Under the pieces are notes generated by a model, which was given only the letters and a program-made list of their open reading frames with translations, did not search any database and was not told the DNA's origin. Source: Protaetiibacter mangrovi (GTDB lineage Bacteria; Actinomycetota; Actinomycetes; Actinomycetales; Microbacteriaceae). Taken from it: 64,000 nt of DNA. Positions within the stretch are counted from its first letter, which is position 1. Each line of letters opens with the position of its first letter. Position numbers and translations under genes: made by a program. Of the stretch, positions 1-8,554 are shown piece after piece. The stretch covers positions 420 to 64,419 of the forward strand of contig NZ_JANTHX010000007.1 in assembly GCF_024752305.1 (NCBI RefSeq), given 5' to 3'.

Positions 1-1
1 C

Positions 2-349
2 CCGGTCGCGGCGCCGGATGCGCTCGAGGTCGCCCGCACCCAGGTGCGGTCGGCGGTCGCCGGCGCCCCCGCGGGCCGCCTCGTCGTCGCCTACGAACCC
101 GTCTGGGCGATCGGCGCCCCCGAACCGGCAGGCGCCGACCACATCCGGGCGGTGACCTCCGGCCTGCAGGCGCTCCTCGCCGAGCTGCCGGGGCGCGACG
201 GCAGCGCCGTCATCTACGGGGGCTCCGCCGGACCGGGACTGCTCGCGCGGCTCGGCGACGACGTCGACGGGCTCTTCCTCGGCCGCTTCGCCCACGACCC
301 GGCGGCCCTGCGCGAGGTGCTCGCGGAGGCGGAGGCCCGGGTCCGCTAG
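2..349 (+). CDS. triosephosphate isomerase family protein, C-terminal part (5' end outside window)
   Basis: Only about the last 115 residues are present; the frame is open to the window edge, so the start lies upstream. The catalytic-Glu strand of the TIM barrel is visible as AYEPVWAIG, followed by the phosphate-binding loop IYGGSAGPG and DGLFLGRFAHDP. Family role: aldose-ketose isomerisation of triose or tetrose phosphates. The usual actinobacterial glycolytic tpiA sits in a gap-pgk-tpiA operon. This copy instead ends against pth, so it may be a paralog, for example a tetrulose-phosphate isomerase; that is inference. Its TAG interlocks with the pth stop in a shared CTAG. Confidence 0.8.
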   Translation, partial: PVAAPDALEVARTQVRSAVAGAPAGRLVVAYEPVWAIGAPEPAGADHIRAVTSGLQALLAELPGRDGSAVIYGGSAGPGLLARLGDDVDGLFLGRFAHDPAALREVLAEAEARVR

Positions 350-936
350 ACCCGGGGGCTGTGCCAGCGCTGCTGCGCGTCGAGGAGCCCGAGGCGCACC
401 AGATCCTCGGTCGCGTCCGCGGCGTCCGAGAGCAACGAGGGCAGCGCCTCGCGCTCGACCTTCGCGAACGGCGACAGCACGAAATCGGCCGCGTCCTGAC
501 GGCCGGGCGGCCGCCCGATGCCGATGCGCACGCGGGCGAAGTCGGGGGTGCCGAGCGCTGACTGGATGTCGCGCAGCCCGTTGTGCCCCCCGTGACCCCC
601 GCCGACCTTCAGCTTGACCGTGTCGAACGGGATGTCGAGCTCGTCGTGCAGCACGATCACGCGGTCGGCGCCGAGGTCGAAGAACTTGGCGGCGGATGAG
701 ACGGGGCCGCCCGAGAGGTTCATGAACGAGTTCGGCTTGACGAGCACGAGCTTCGGCAGGCCGGGACCGAGGCGTCCCTCGGCGAGCTGGGTGTTCGTCT
801 TGTGGCGCGAGAAACGCGCGCCGATGCGCTCGGCCAGCACGTCGAGCGCCATCTGGCCGACGTTGTGGCGGTGAGCGGCGTAGCCGGGCCCGGGATTCCC
901 GAGCCCGGCTACGAGCCAGGTGTCGTCGCGGGTCAC
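346..936 (-). CDS. pth: peptidyl-tRNA hydrolase
   Basis: Cytosolic esterase that releases tRNA from prematurely dropped peptidyl-tRNA. At 196 aa it has the family's usual length. Conserved features: GLGNPGPGY near the N-terminus, catalytic His in HRHNVG (about residue 24), FMNLSG, HDELDIP with the conserved Asp, and GGHNGL. Translation starts at a GTG. A TAGGGT hexamer (943-948) ends 6 nt before it, suggesting a leaderless transcript of its own even though rplY lies only 29 bp upstream in the same direction. The rplY-pth pairing is common in actinobacteria. The 3' end overlaps the convergent TIM-family gene by 4 bp. Confidence 0.95.
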   Translation of the reverse strand: MTRDDTWLVAGLGNPGPGYAAHRHNVGQMALDVLAERIGARFSRHKTNTQLAEGRLGPGLPKLVLVKPNSFMNLSGGPVSSAAKFFDLGADRVIVLHDELDIPFDTVKLKVGGGHGGHNGLRDIQSALGTPDFARVRIGIGRPPGRQDAADFVLSPFAKVEREALPSLLSDAADATEDLVRLGLLDAQQRWHSPRV

Positions 937-965
937 GATGTGACCCTACTCAACCCGATGGGGAG

Positions 966-1604
966 TTACTCGGCGGCCTCGTCGGCGGCGGCCTCCTCGG
1001 CCGGAGCCTCGGCAGCGGCCTCCTCGGCGCCCTCGGCCTCGGCGGTCTCCTCGCCCAGGTCGACCTTGGCCGGCAGGGTGACGTTCACGACGAGAGTCTC
1101 GGGGTCGGAGACGAGCGAGGCGCCCTTCGGGAGCTCGACGTCGCCGGCGAGCACGTGGGTGCCCTCCTCGGCGCCCTCGACGTTCACGACGAGGCGCTCC
1201 GGGATGTGGGTGGCCTCGGCCTCGATCGTCAGCGTCGCCGCGTCGAGCGCGACGATGGTGCCGGCGAACGACTCGCCCTCGACGTGCACGGGCACGTCGA
1301 TGGTGACCTTCTCGCCCTTCTTCACGACGATGAGGTCGACGTGCTCGATGATCTGGCGCACCGGATCCTTCTGCACGTCCTTCACGAGCGCGAGCTCGCT
1401 CTTGCCGGCGATGTCGAGGTCGAGCACGGCGTTCGCCTTGCGCAGGATGAGGCTGACCTCGTGGCCCGGCAGGGTGACGTGCTGCGGCTCGGTGCCGTGG
1501 CCGTAGATGACGGCCGGGATCTTGCCGGCGGCGCGGATCTTGCGGGCCGCGCCCTTGCCGAACTGGTCGCGGACCTCCGCGACGAGCTTGTTGTCGTCGG
1601 ACAT
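966..1604 (-). CDS. rplY: 50S ribosomal protein L25 / general stress protein Ctc
   Basis: Ribosomal protein bL25 of the long Ctc type (212 aa), which binds 5S rRNA. The N-terminal L25 domain begins VRDQFGKGAARKIRAAGKIP and contains AVIYGHGTEP. The C-terminal beta domain is followed by a low-complexity Ala/Glu tail of about 30 residues (EGAEEAAAEAPAEEAAADEAAE-like), typical of high-GC actinobacteria. ATG start with an AAGGAG ribosome binding site 6-7 nt upstream; stop TAA. pth follows 29 bp downstream, so the two may be partly co-transcribed. Confidence 0.95.
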   Translation of the reverse strand: MSDDNKLVAEVRDQFGKGAARKIRAAGKIPAVIYGHGTEPQHVTLPGHEVSLILRKANAVLDLDIAGKSELALVKDVQKDPVRQIIEHVDLIVVKKGEKVTIDVPVHVEGESFAGTIVALDAATLTIEAEATHIPERLVVNVEGAEEGTHVLAGDVELPKGASLVSDPETLVVNVTLPAKVDLGEETAEAEGAEEAAAEAPAEEAAADEAAE

Positions 1605-1709
1605 GGTGACTCCTTCTGGTGGGGCTCGCGGCCCCGTCTGGAAATGGTTTCAACTCGAACGCGCAACAGCGTGAGGAAAGACTGAGGCCTAACCCACCGC
1701 GTCGATCAC

Positions 1710-1742
1710 GGATGCCGCCTCGCTCTCGCGGGCGCGGCATCC
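1710..1742. terminator. hairpin terminator between the 1766-2626 gene and rplY
   Basis: Perfect 9-bp arms GGATGCCGC / GCGGCATCC enclose a loop of about 15 nt, just past the stop of the leftward membrane-protein gene and upstream of rplY. There is no T-tract, as is usual for high-GC actinobacterial terminators. The arms have the same GGATGCCGC core as the hairpin at 23700-23732. Confidence 0.6.
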
Positions 1743-1765
1743 CTCGCCGAAGTTCAGCGGGCAGT

Positions 1766-2626
1766 CTACACCGCCGCGGACCCGCGATCCTGGACGGCCC
1801 CCGCCGACCGCACGGGACGCAGCGTCACCCCGAGGGCGAGGCCCGTCACGCTCAGCCCGACCGCGAGGATCGCCCCGCTCCACCCGAGCACGGGGAGCGT
1901 CGCCAGCACGCCGTTCGGCGCATCCGCGTAGGCGTCGGAGTCGACCACCAGCAGCACGACGCCCACGAGCGCGAGCACCGGCCCGGCGAGCCAGGCGCCG
2001 ATCGGGCTGCGGCCCGCCGGCAGCAGCGCCAACCCGAACACCGCGCCCGCGAGCGTCACCGCGAGCGCCGGCCCCAGTTGCCAGTCGAGCAGTTGGAACA
2101 CACTCCGGTAGAAGGAGCCGCCTGCGGTGAACGCCCACACCGCCGCCCCGATCGCCAGCACCCCGCCGACCCCCGACGCGATGCGCCAGCCGAGGTTCGG
2201 CGCACGGCGCCGCGCCACCGCACCCACGCCGAGGAGCGCCGCGCCGATCAGCAGCGACGCACCGAAGGCGACCACGTAGAACCCCCCGGATGCGAGCCCC
2301 GGGTCGACGGCGACGAGCGCGTCGAGCAGCGCGATCGCGGGCGAGCCGGCGCCGCCCGTCGAGGTGGGGACCAGCAGCGCGAGGAGCGAGAACGCGAGGT
2401 GCGCGCCGCCGGCGATCAGCACGCCGAGCGACGACCAGCGCACGCTGAACGCCGCCACCCCGAGCAGCACGGCGCCGAGGCCGGCGAGCGCCGGGAAGCC
2501 CCCCGAACCGCCGTCGACCCCGTACTGCGACATCCGCAGCACCGTGTTGCCGCCGCCGTACCACAGCAGCGCGGTGCCGGCGAGCGACCCGGAGAGGGCG
2601 ACGACGATGCCGAGTGCGCGCGCCAT
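1766..2626 (-). CDS. polytopic membrane protein, unknown function
   Basis: 286 aa, not recognised as a named family. It has about eight hydrophobic segments: residues 5-25, a pair around 45-95, pairs around 125-165 and 175-195, and three towards the C-terminus (for example PVLALVGVVLLVV). No catalytic motif is apparent. The ATG lies 2 bp after the stop of the 2-hydroxyacid dehydrogenase gene, so it is the third gene of a gntK - dehydrogenase - membrane protein operon and is probably translationally coupled. A role linked to sugar-acid metabolism would be guilt by association only. Confidence 0.75.
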   Translation of the reverse strand: MARALGIVVALSGSLAGTALLWYGGGNTVLRMSQYGVDGGSGGFPALAGLGAVLLGVAAFSVRWSSLGVLIAGGAHLAFSLLALLVPTSTGGAGSPAIALLDALVAVDPGLASGGFYVVAFGASLLIGAALLGVGAVARRRAPNLGWRIASGVGGVLAIGAAVWAFTAGGSFYRSVFQLLDWQLGPALAVTLAGAVFGLALLPAGRSPIGAWLAGPVLALVGVVLLVVDSDAYADAPNGVLATLPVLGWSGAILAVGLSVTGLALGVTLRPVRSAGAVQDRGSAAV

Positions 2627-2628
2627 GG

Positions 2629-3660
2629 TCAGTAGAACTCCCGGGTGTTGACGACGTTGAGCAGGGTCTCGCCGTCGAGGAAACGCCGGGCGTTCTCGGC
2701 GAAGAGCTCGGCGATCAGCCGGGGCTCGTGCGAGCTGATCGCGGCCGTGTGCGGGGCGAGCAGCACGTTCGGCAGCTCCCAGAGCGGGCTGTCCTCGGGA
2801 AGCGGCTCGACGGCCGTCACATCGAGCACGGCCATGCCGACCCGGCCGTCGCGCAGCGCCTCGACGAGGGCGGGCTCGTCGACGGTCGTGCCGCGGCCGA
2901 CGTTCACGACCGTCGCGCCGGGCTTGATCGCGGCGAGCACCTCGGCCGACAGCATCCCGCGGGTCTCGTCGGTGCCGGGCAGCGCGAGCACGACGGCATC
3001 CGCCTCGGATGCGGCGCCCGCGAACTGCTCGACGGGCACGATCCGCTCCACGTCGGCCTCCACCTCGCGGCGGTGCACGCCGACCACGTGGCAGCCGAGA
3101 TCGCTCAGCATCGTCGCGGTGAGGCGGCCGATCTGCCCGAGCCCCACGACGAGCACCGTCGTCTCGGAGAGCAGCCGGAGCGGCTCCCGCGGCCCCCACC
3201 GCTTCGCGCGCTGCAGACCGAGCAGCCACGGCATCCGCTTGGCCCCGGCGAGCACGCCGAACACCGCGAACTCGGCGAGCGGTGCAGCGTGGACGCCCGC
3301 GGAGGTCGTGAACAGCACCCGCTCGAGGTCGGCATCCGACAGCCGGGCGGCCTTCACCTGCTGCCCTCCGCCCGCCGGGATCGTGTGCACCCAGCGCAGG
3401 CCGGGGTTCGCGGCGACCGTGCGACCGAGCGCGCGACCCGACTGATCGGGCACCCCGAAGAGCACCTCGGCGGAGTCGAGCAGCGCCTCGTAGCGGGCCT
3501 GCTGCTCGGGGGTGCGCTGCTTCGGCCCCGCCATCCAGTCGATCTCGGGGTCGGCCAGCAGCTCCGGCTCCCACACCACCTCGAGCCGATCGTCGCGTGC
3601 GATCAGCTCGACGAGCTCGCGGGTCAGCGGCGTCGCGATCACGACACGGAGTCGGGTCAT
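2629..3660 (-). CDS. D-isomer-specific 2-hydroxyacid dehydrogenase
   Basis: NAD(P)-dependent reductase/dehydrogenase of 2-keto/2-hydroxy acids, 343 aa. The Rossmann motif VVGLGQIGRLTA is followed by the family's catalytic Arg (NVGRGTTVDEPALVEAL), Glu (VEPLPEDSPLW) and His (APHTAA). The start MTRLRVVIATPLTRE is set by the ATGA overlap with the gntK stop; the frame is open much further upstream but that stretch is non-coding in style. Co-transcription with gluconate kinase, opposite gnd, suggests a substrate such as 2-ketogluconate or a related sugar acid. This is inference; the substrate cannot be read from sequence. Confidence 0.88.
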   Translation of the reverse strand: MTRLRVVIATPLTRELVELIARDDRLEVVWEPELLADPEIDWMAGPKQRTPEQQARYEALLDSAEVLFGVPDQSGRALGRTVAANPGLRWVHTIPAGGGQQVKAARLSDADLERVLFTTSAGVHAAPLAEFAVFGVLAGAKRMPWLLGLQRAKRWGPREPLRLLSETTVLVVGLGQIGRLTATMLSDLGCHVVGVHRREVEADVERIVPVEQFAGAASEADAVVLALPGTDETRGMLSAEVLAAIKPGATVVNVGRGTTVDEPALVEALRDGRVGMAVLDVTAVEPLPEDSPLWELPNVLLAPHTAAISSHEPRLIAELFAENARRFLDGETLLNVVNTREFY

Positions 3661-4145
3661 GCGCCCTCCAGGTCTCGGGCGGCCGCATCCGCGATCCGGG
3701 CGGGGGCGGCGGCGATGTCGTAGACGAGCACGTGCTCGTCGGGGTCGGGACGCTCGAGTGTCGCCAGCTGCGAGTCGAGCAGAGTCTCGGGCATGAAGTG
3801 GTGACGCGACGACATGCGCGCCGCGAGCAGCTCGCGCGTGCCGTCGAGCAGCACGAAGCGCACGCCGGGCGCCGCCGCCCGCAGGCGGTCGCGGTAGGCG
3901 CGGCGCAGCGCGGAGCATGCGACCACCACCGGCCCCGCCGCGAGGCGCTCCCCCACCGCGTCGAGCCACGGCCACCGGTCGTCGTCGTCGAGCGGGATGC
4001 CGGCGGCCATCTTCGCGACGTTCGCCGAGGGATGCAGCTCGTCGCCGTCGACGAACACCCACCCCAGGCGGCCGGCGAGCAGCGCCCCCACGGTCGACTT
4101 GCCGGAACCCGAGACGCCCATCACGACGACCGGTCCGCTGCTCAC
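3657..4145 (-). CDS. gntK: gluconokinase
   Basis: ATP-dependent phosphorylation of D-gluconate to 6-phosphogluconate. 162 aa; P-loop GVSGSGKST at about residues 9-17, then GDELHP, WPWLDAVGE, and CSALRRAYRDRLR with the HHFMPETLLDSQLATLE segment typical of GntK. The GTG start at 4145 was chosen because a TAGCGT -10 box (4153-4158) ends 7 nt before it, fitting a leaderless transcript. The longer open frame upstream runs into gnd. It is divergent from gnd, the enzyme that consumes its product, and is the first gene of a three-gene operon. Confidence 0.9.
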   Translation of the reverse strand: MSSGPVVVMGVSGSGKSTVGALLAGRLGWVFVDGDELHPSANVAKMAAGIPLDDDDRWPWLDAVGERLAAGPVVVACSALRRAYRDRLRAAAPGVRFVLLDGTRELLAARMSSRHHFMPETLLDSQLATLERPDPDEHVLVYDIAAAPARIADAAARDLEGA

Positions 4146-4152
4146 GTGCTCC

Positions 4153-4204
4153 ACGCTACCGCCGTCGCCCGGGGCCGGACGGGGAATGCGCGACCCGATA
4201 GCCT
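4153..4204. promoter_or_regulatory. divergent gntK / gnd promoter region
   Basis: Two opposed -10-like boxes: TAGCGT reading left (4153-4158), 7 nt before the gntK GTG, and TAGCCT reading right (4199-4204), which would give gnd a leader of about 30 nt carrying AAGGA at 4229-4233. A shared regulator of gluconate use could bind the roughly 40 bp between them, but no clear operator is seen. Confidence 0.45.
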
Positions 4205-4239
4205 GGGAGCACTCCCCAGCAGATTCGGAAGGATCCCCC

Positions 4240-5694
4240 GTGTCCGGAAACGAAGCCCAGGCCAACATCGGTGTCGTCGGTCTGGCGGTGATGGGTTCGA
4301 ACCTCGCCCGCAACCTCGCCAGCCGCGACGGCAACACGGTCGCGATCTTCAACCGCAGCTACGAGAAGACCCGGGGCGTGCTCGACGCGCACCCCGAGGC
4401 CGGGTTCCTGCCCGCGGAGACCTACCGGGAGTTCGCGGACACCCTCGCGAAGCCGCGCACCGCCATCATCATGGTGAAGGCGGGCGCCGGAACGGATGCC
4501 GTCATCGACGAGCTGGTCAAGGTCTTCGAGCCGGGCGACATCATCGTCGACGGCGGCAACGCGCTCTTCACCGACACCATCCGCCGCGAGAAGGCGGTGC
4601 GCGAGACCGGCATCAACTTCGTCGGCGCCGGCATCTCGGGCGGCGAGGAGGGCGCGCTCAACGGCCCCTCGATCATGCCCGGCGGCTCCGACGAGTCGTG
4701 GGTCACGCTCGGCCCGATCCTCAAGTCGATCGCGGCGGTCGCCGAGGGCGAGCCGTGCGTCACGCACGTCGGCCACGACGGCGCCGGGCACTTCGTGAAG
4801 ATGATCCACAACGGCATCGAGTACGCCGACATGCAGCTCATCGCCGAGGCGTACGACCTCATCCGGCGCGGCACCGGCAAGAGCCCCGCCGAGATCGCCG
4901 ACATCTTCGCCGAGTGGAACCGCGGCGAGCTCGAGAGCTACCTGATCGAGATCACCGCCGAGGTGCTGCGCCAGGTCGACGCCGCCACCGGCGAGCCGCT
5001 CGTCGACGTGATCCTCGACCAGGCCGGCGCCAAGGGCACCGGCGCCTGGACCGTGCAGACCGCCCTCGATCTCGGCATCCCGGTGTCGGGCATCGCGGAG
5101 GCCGTGTTCGCCCGCTCGCTGTCGTCGAAGCCGGCGCAGCGCGCCGCCGCGGCGACGCTCCCGGGACCGTCGGCCGCCTGGACCGTCGACGACCCGGACG
5201 CCTTCGTCGAGGACGTGCGCCGCGCGCTCTACGCCTCGAAGATCGTCGCCTACTCGCAGGGCTTCGACGAGATCGTGGCGGGTGCGGCCGAGTACGGCTG
5301 GAGCATCCAGAAGGGCGAGATCGCCAAGATCTGGCGCGGCGGCTGCATCATCCGCGCCCAGTTCCTCAACCGCATCACCGAGGCGTACGCCGACGACCCG
5401 TCGCTCGTGGCGCTGCTGACCGCCCCCTACTTCCGCGACGCGCTCGCGGCGAGCCAGGAGTCGTGGCGGCGCGTGGTCGTGGCGGCGGCGCAGGCCGGCA
5501 TCCCGAGCCCGGCGTTCTCGTCGTCGCTCGCGTACTACGACGGCCTGCGCGCCGACCGGCTGCCGGCCGCGCTCGTGCAGGGTCAGCGCGACTTCTTCGG
5601 CGCCCACACCTACAAGCGCGTCGACCGCGACGGCACCTTCCACACGCAGTGGTCGGGCGACCGCACCGAGATCGAGGCGCAGGACACGCACTGA
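4240..5694 (+). CDS. gnd: 6-phosphogluconate dehydrogenase (decarboxylating)
   Basis: Oxidises and decarboxylates 6-phosphogluconate to ribulose-5-phosphate (pentose phosphate pathway, cytosol). At 484 aa it has the length of the long dimeric form. Visible: N-terminal dinucleotide motif GLAVMGSNLARN, substrate segments GISGGEEGALNGPSIMPGG and HFVKMIHNGIEYADMQ, and the C-terminal GTGAWTVQTALDLGIP region. The GTG start has AAGGA 6 nt upstream. It is divergent from gntK, consistent with coupled gluconate use. The stop is 1 bp from the convergent CoA-transferase stop, leaving no room for a terminator. Confidence 0.96.
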   Translation: MSGNEAQANIGVVGLAVMGSNLARNLASRDGNTVAIFNRSYEKTRGVLDAHPEAGFLPAETYREFADTLAKPRTAIIMVKAGAGTDAVIDELVKVFEPGDIIVDGGNALFTDTIRREKAVRETGINFVGAGISGGEEGALNGPSIMPGGSDESWVTLGPILKSIAAVAEGEPCVTHVGHDGAGHFVKMIHNGIEYADMQLIAEAYDLIRRGTGKSPAEIADIFAEWNRGELESYLIEITAEVLRQVDAATGEPLVDVILDQAGAKGTGAWTVQTALDLGIPVSGIAEAVFARSLSSKPAQRAAAATLPGPSAAWTVDDPDAFVEDVRRALYASKIVAYSQGFDEIVAGAAEYGWSIQKGEIAKIWRGGCIIRAQFLNRITEAYADDPSLVALLTAPYFRDALAASQESWRRVVVAAAQAGIPSPAFSSSLAYYDGLRADRLPAALVQGQRDFFGAHTYKRVDRDGTFHTQWSGDRTEIEAQDTH

Positions 5695-5695
5695 G

Positions 5696-7054
5696 TCACC
5701 AGATCGGGTTGTCGACCCCGAACGGGCGCGGCGCGCGGTCCCAGCCGAGCCGCACCCCGGCGACCTCGAGCGGGGGCGGCAGCACCCGCACCGGGCCCCA
5801 TCCGGTCTGCAGCAGCTCGCCGTCACCCGGCTCGTCGACGGCGAACCGGGCGGCGCGGGGCAGGCCGCGCGCGTCCTCGAGCTCGACCGCGGTGCGTGCG
5901 AGCGAGAGGCGCGCCTCGGAACCGACGCCGTCGCGCAGCCGATCGCGCAGACCGACGAGCACGGCGGCGGCCATCAGGTAGCCGGTCGCCTGGTCGAGGG
6001 CCTGCACGGGCAACGGCACGGGCTGTTCGGCGGCGGCGGTGCGCATGCCGGCATCCGCGATCCCCGCCGACATCTGCACGAGGCTGTCGAAGCCGCGGCG
6101 GCCCGCCCACGGGCCTGTGAATCCGTAGGCGTCGAGGCGGACGTCGACGAGTCCCGGCCGGGTCGCTCGCCGCACCTCGGCGCCGAGCCCGAGCCCGTCG
6201 AGCGCGCCGGAACGGTAGCCGTGCACGAGCACGTCGGCCTCCGACAGCAGGCGGGTGAGCTGCGCGAGTCCCGCCGGGTCGTGCGCGTCGAGGCGCGAGG
6301 TGCGCTTGCCGAGCGTCATCTCCCAGAGGGCGGGCTCGTCCCAGCTCGGCGGGTCGATCCGCAGCACCTGCGCGCCGAGCCCCGCGAGCAGCCGGGTGGC
6401 CACCGGCCCGGCGAGCACGCGCGTCAGGTCGAGCACGCGCAACCCCGCGAGCGGCCGCTCCCGGGTGGGTCGCCACTCCGAGTCGGCGTCGCCGACGCCG
6501 GTGGACTCGCGCGCCACCAGAGGCTCCTCGGCGACCGCCGCGCCCTGCGGATGCCGTCGCCACTGCTCGGGGCGGCGCATGGTGGCGGCGCACCCGCCCT
6601 GCTCGACGACGGCGGTCTCGAGCTCGTCGGCGTGCCACGCCGCCACCGCACGGGCGACCGCGTCGCGATCGGCCTCGACGCCGAGCACGCGCAGCGCGGC
6701 CTGTCGGTGGTGCGGTGCGTTCGTGTGCAGGCGCACCCAGCCGTCGACGGCGGCATAGTCGCCCGCGATCGGATCCCAGGGCGACGGGGCGACCCAGCCG
6801 ACGGGTCGCACGCCGGAGCGGAACCAGGCGTCCGCACGCTCACGGCGCACCGTGACGGCGGCGCCCGGGATGCCGCCCGCGTCGAGCAGGGCGGCGAGAG
6901 CCGAGCCGGCGGCCGCGACCGATGCGGCCGCGAGGTCGGAGACCGGATAGGGCGACTCGAGGGTGGCGGTCCCGGTCACGTTCGCGGCGGCGACGTCGAC
7001 GCCGAGGGATCGACCCATCCGCTCTCGCAGCTGCGCGTCGGCCGATCCCGCCAT
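5696..7054 (-). CDS. CaiB/BaiF-type CoA transferase with permuted domain order
   Basis: 452 aa. The canonical N-terminal signature (LAGLRVLDLTRVLAGPVATR, then ADVLVHGYRSGAL) appears only from residue about 202. Residues about 95-175 (YAAVDGWVRLHTN, RVLGVEADRDAV, RRPEQWRRHPQGAAV) look like the segment normally near the family's C-terminal half. The candidate acyl-carrying Asp is D354 in QALDQATGYLMAA. Family role: CoA transfer between acyl-CoA and free acids; the substrate is unknown. ATG start with TAGCGT (7061-7066) ending 6 nt before it, so probably leaderless. Monocistronic; convergent with gnd. Confidence 0.82.
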   Translation of the reverse strand: MAGSADAQLRERMGRSLGVDVAAANVTGTATLESPYPVSDLAAASVAAAGSALAALLDAGGIPGAAVTVRRERADAWFRSGVRPVGWVAPSPWDPIAGDYAAVDGWVRLHTNAPHHRQAALRVLGVEADRDAVARAVAAWHADELETAVVEQGGCAATMRRPEQWRRHPQGAAVAEEPLVARESTGVGDADSEWRPTRERPLAGLRVLDLTRVLAGPVATRLLAGLGAQVLRIDPPSWDEPALWEMTLGKRTSRLDAHDPAGLAQLTRLLSEADVLVHGYRSGALDGLGLGAEVRRATRPGLVDVRLDAYGFTGPWAGRRGFDSLVQMSAGIADAGMRTAAAEQPVPLPVQALDQATGYLMAAAVLVGLRDRLRDGVGSEARLSLARTAVELEDARGLPRAARFAVDEPGDGELLQTGWGPVRVLPPPLEVAGVRLGWDRAPRPFGVDNPIW

Positions 7055-7105
7055 GCCCCGACGCTACGCCGGGGCACCTCTCGCCGGAAGGGCCGCATTC
7101 GACCG

Positions 7106-7151
7106 GGTGGTCGAGGACCGCGCCCTCGGCGGTACGCAGCTCGGGACCACC
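7106..7151 (-). repeat. GGTC..GACC palindromic repeat element, copy 1
   Basis: Imperfect palindrome opening GGTGGTCGAGGACCGCGCC and closing CTCGGGACCACC, just upstream of the 7173 gene. It aligns well with the elements at 8681-8721 and 10219-10270 and is read in the minus orientation. It belongs to a family of small dispersed hairpins in this window. Confidence 0.65.
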
Positions 7152-7172
7152 GCCGGGTGCGAGACTGGGGCC

Positions 7173-7541
7173 GTGGAGCAGGACGACGAGATCCCGCCCG
7201 AGCTCGCCGGGTACGAACCGGGCGAGGTGGGGGCGCTGCGCGGCCCGCGGATGCGGCGGGTGACGCGGATCGTCGTGCTGGTGGCGGTGGCGGCGCTCGT
7301 GCTGCCGGGGGTGCTCATCGGCGTCTCGACGGCGAGTCGCACCGCCGCCCTCGCCTGCCAGGTCGTCGGCTCGACCTCCGCACCGGATGCGATCTTCCTC
7401 GAGGCGCGCTGGGAGTGGTCGGGCGAGGAGGGTCCGGGCTGGTACTGCTACGCCACCGAGTTCGGGGGGCGCGAGATCCAGCTGCGGTTCCTGGGGTTCA
7501 TCCCCGAGGTGAAGGTGGTGTCGCCCGGCGTGCGGGTCTAG
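7173..7541 (+). CDS. small membrane-anchored protein, unknown function
   Basis: 122 aa, family not recognised. A charged N-terminus (residues 1-30) is followed by one strong membrane segment (about 32-50, IVVLVAVAALVLPGVLIGV). The remaining 70 residues are probably exported, contain two Cys (ACQVV, WYCYA) and are rich in aromatics. The GTG start was chosen because GAGACT (7161-7166) ends 6 nt upstream, the leaderless spacing common here. Its TAG stop shares a CTAG with the prs stop on the other strand. Confidence 0.7.
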   Translation: MEQDDEIPPELAGYEPGEVGALRGPRMRRVTRIVVLVAVAALVLPGVLIGVSTASRTAALACQVVGSTSAPDAIFLEARWEWSGEEGPGWYCYATEFGGREIQLRFLGFIPEVKVVSPGVRV

Positions 7542-8515
7542 GCGGCGCCGTCGAACATCGAGGTGACCGATCCGTCGTCGAACACCTCGTGGATGGCGCG
7601 GGCGATGAGCGGCGCGATCGGCAGCACGGTGAGCTTGTCCCAGCGCTTCTCGTCCGCGAGCGGGAGGGTGTCGGTGACCACCACCTGGTCGATGACGTCG
7701 GACTGCAGGATCTCGGTCGCGGGGTCGGAGAACACGGCGTGGGTGGCGCCGACGATGACGCCGGTCGCGCCGTGGGCCTTGAGTGCTTCGGCGGCTTTGA
7801 CGATGGTGCGCCCGGTGTCGATGAGGTCGTCGACGATGAGGCACACGCGCCCGTCGACCTCGCCGACGATTTCGTGCACGCTCACCTGGTTGGGCACGCG
7901 CGGGTCGCGGCGCTTGTGGATGATGGCGAGGGGTGCGCCGAGCTTGTCGGACCAGATGTCGGCGACCCGCACGCGGCCCATGTCGGGGCTGACGACGGTG
8001 AGGCTCTTGGGGTCGAGTCGCGACTGGAAGTAGTCGAGCAGCACCGGCATGGCGAAGAGGTGGTCGACGGGGCCGTCGAAGAAGCCCTGGATCTGGGCGG
8101 CGTGCAGGTCGACGCTCATGATGCGGTCGGCGCCGGCGGCTTTGAACAGGTCGGCGACGAGTCGCGCCGAGATGGGCTCGCGGCCGCGGCCCTTCTTGTC
8201 TTGCCGGGCGTAGGGGTAGAAGGGGGCGACGACGGTGATGCGCTTGGCGCTGGCGCGCTTCGCCGCGTCGCACATGATGAGCTGCTCCATGAGCCACTCG
8301 TTGATGGGCGCGGTGTGCGACTGCACGATGAACACGTCGGCGCCGCGGATCGACTCGCCGAACCGCGCGTAGATCTCTCCGTTGGCGAAGGTGCGCGCAT
8401 CCGTCTCGACGAGTTCGGTTCCGAGTTCTTCGGCGATGTCGACGGCCAGTTGCGGGTGTGCCCGCCCTGAGACGATGACGAGCCGCTTCTCTCCGCTGAT
8501 CTTGATGCCGGACAC
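7538..8515 (-). CDS. prs: ribose-phosphate pyrophosphokinase
   Basis: Makes PRPP from ribose-5-phosphate and ATP for nucleotide, His and Trp synthesis. 325 aa. Visible: FANGEIYARF, the flexible-loop region HKRRDPR, and the PRPP-binding motif CLIVDDLIDTGRTI. GTG start. A TAGACT box at 8555-8560 (minus strand) gives a leader of about 30 nt. In many actinobacteria prs directly follows glmU; here a DUF222-HNH gene and two repeat elements separate them. The 3' end shares CTAG with the convergent small membrane protein gene. Confidence 0.96.
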   Translation of the reverse strand: MSGIKISGEKRLVIVSGRAHPQLAVDIAEELGTELVETDARTFANGEIYARFGESIRGADVFIVQSHTAPINEWLMEQLIMCDAAKRASAKRITVVAPFYPYARQDKKGRGREPISARLVADLFKAAGADRIMSVDLHAAQIQGFFDGPVDHLFAMPVLLDYFQSRLDPKSLTVVSPDMGRVRVADIWSDKLGAPLAIIHKRRDPRVPNQVSVHEIVGEVDGRVCLIVDDLIDTGRTIVKAAEALKAHGATGVIVGATHAVFSDPATEILQSDVIDQVVVTDTLPLADEKRWDKLTVLPIAPLIARAIHEVFDDGSVTSMFDGAA

Positions 8516-8554
8516 TGTCCCCGATACCCGCTCTCCGTTGGCGACTCGACTCCG

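Noticed and set aside
1645-1675. Second LexA box near TCGAACGCGCAAC upstream of rplY
   Set aside because: Only one half-site matches; the GTTCGA partner at 4-nt spacing is missing.
946-1740. Arg-rich 264-codon frame over rplY, and many similar long frames opposite real genes
   Set aside because: High GC suppresses stop codons. These frames have Arg/Gly/Ala-rich, motif-free translations and overlap well-supported genes.
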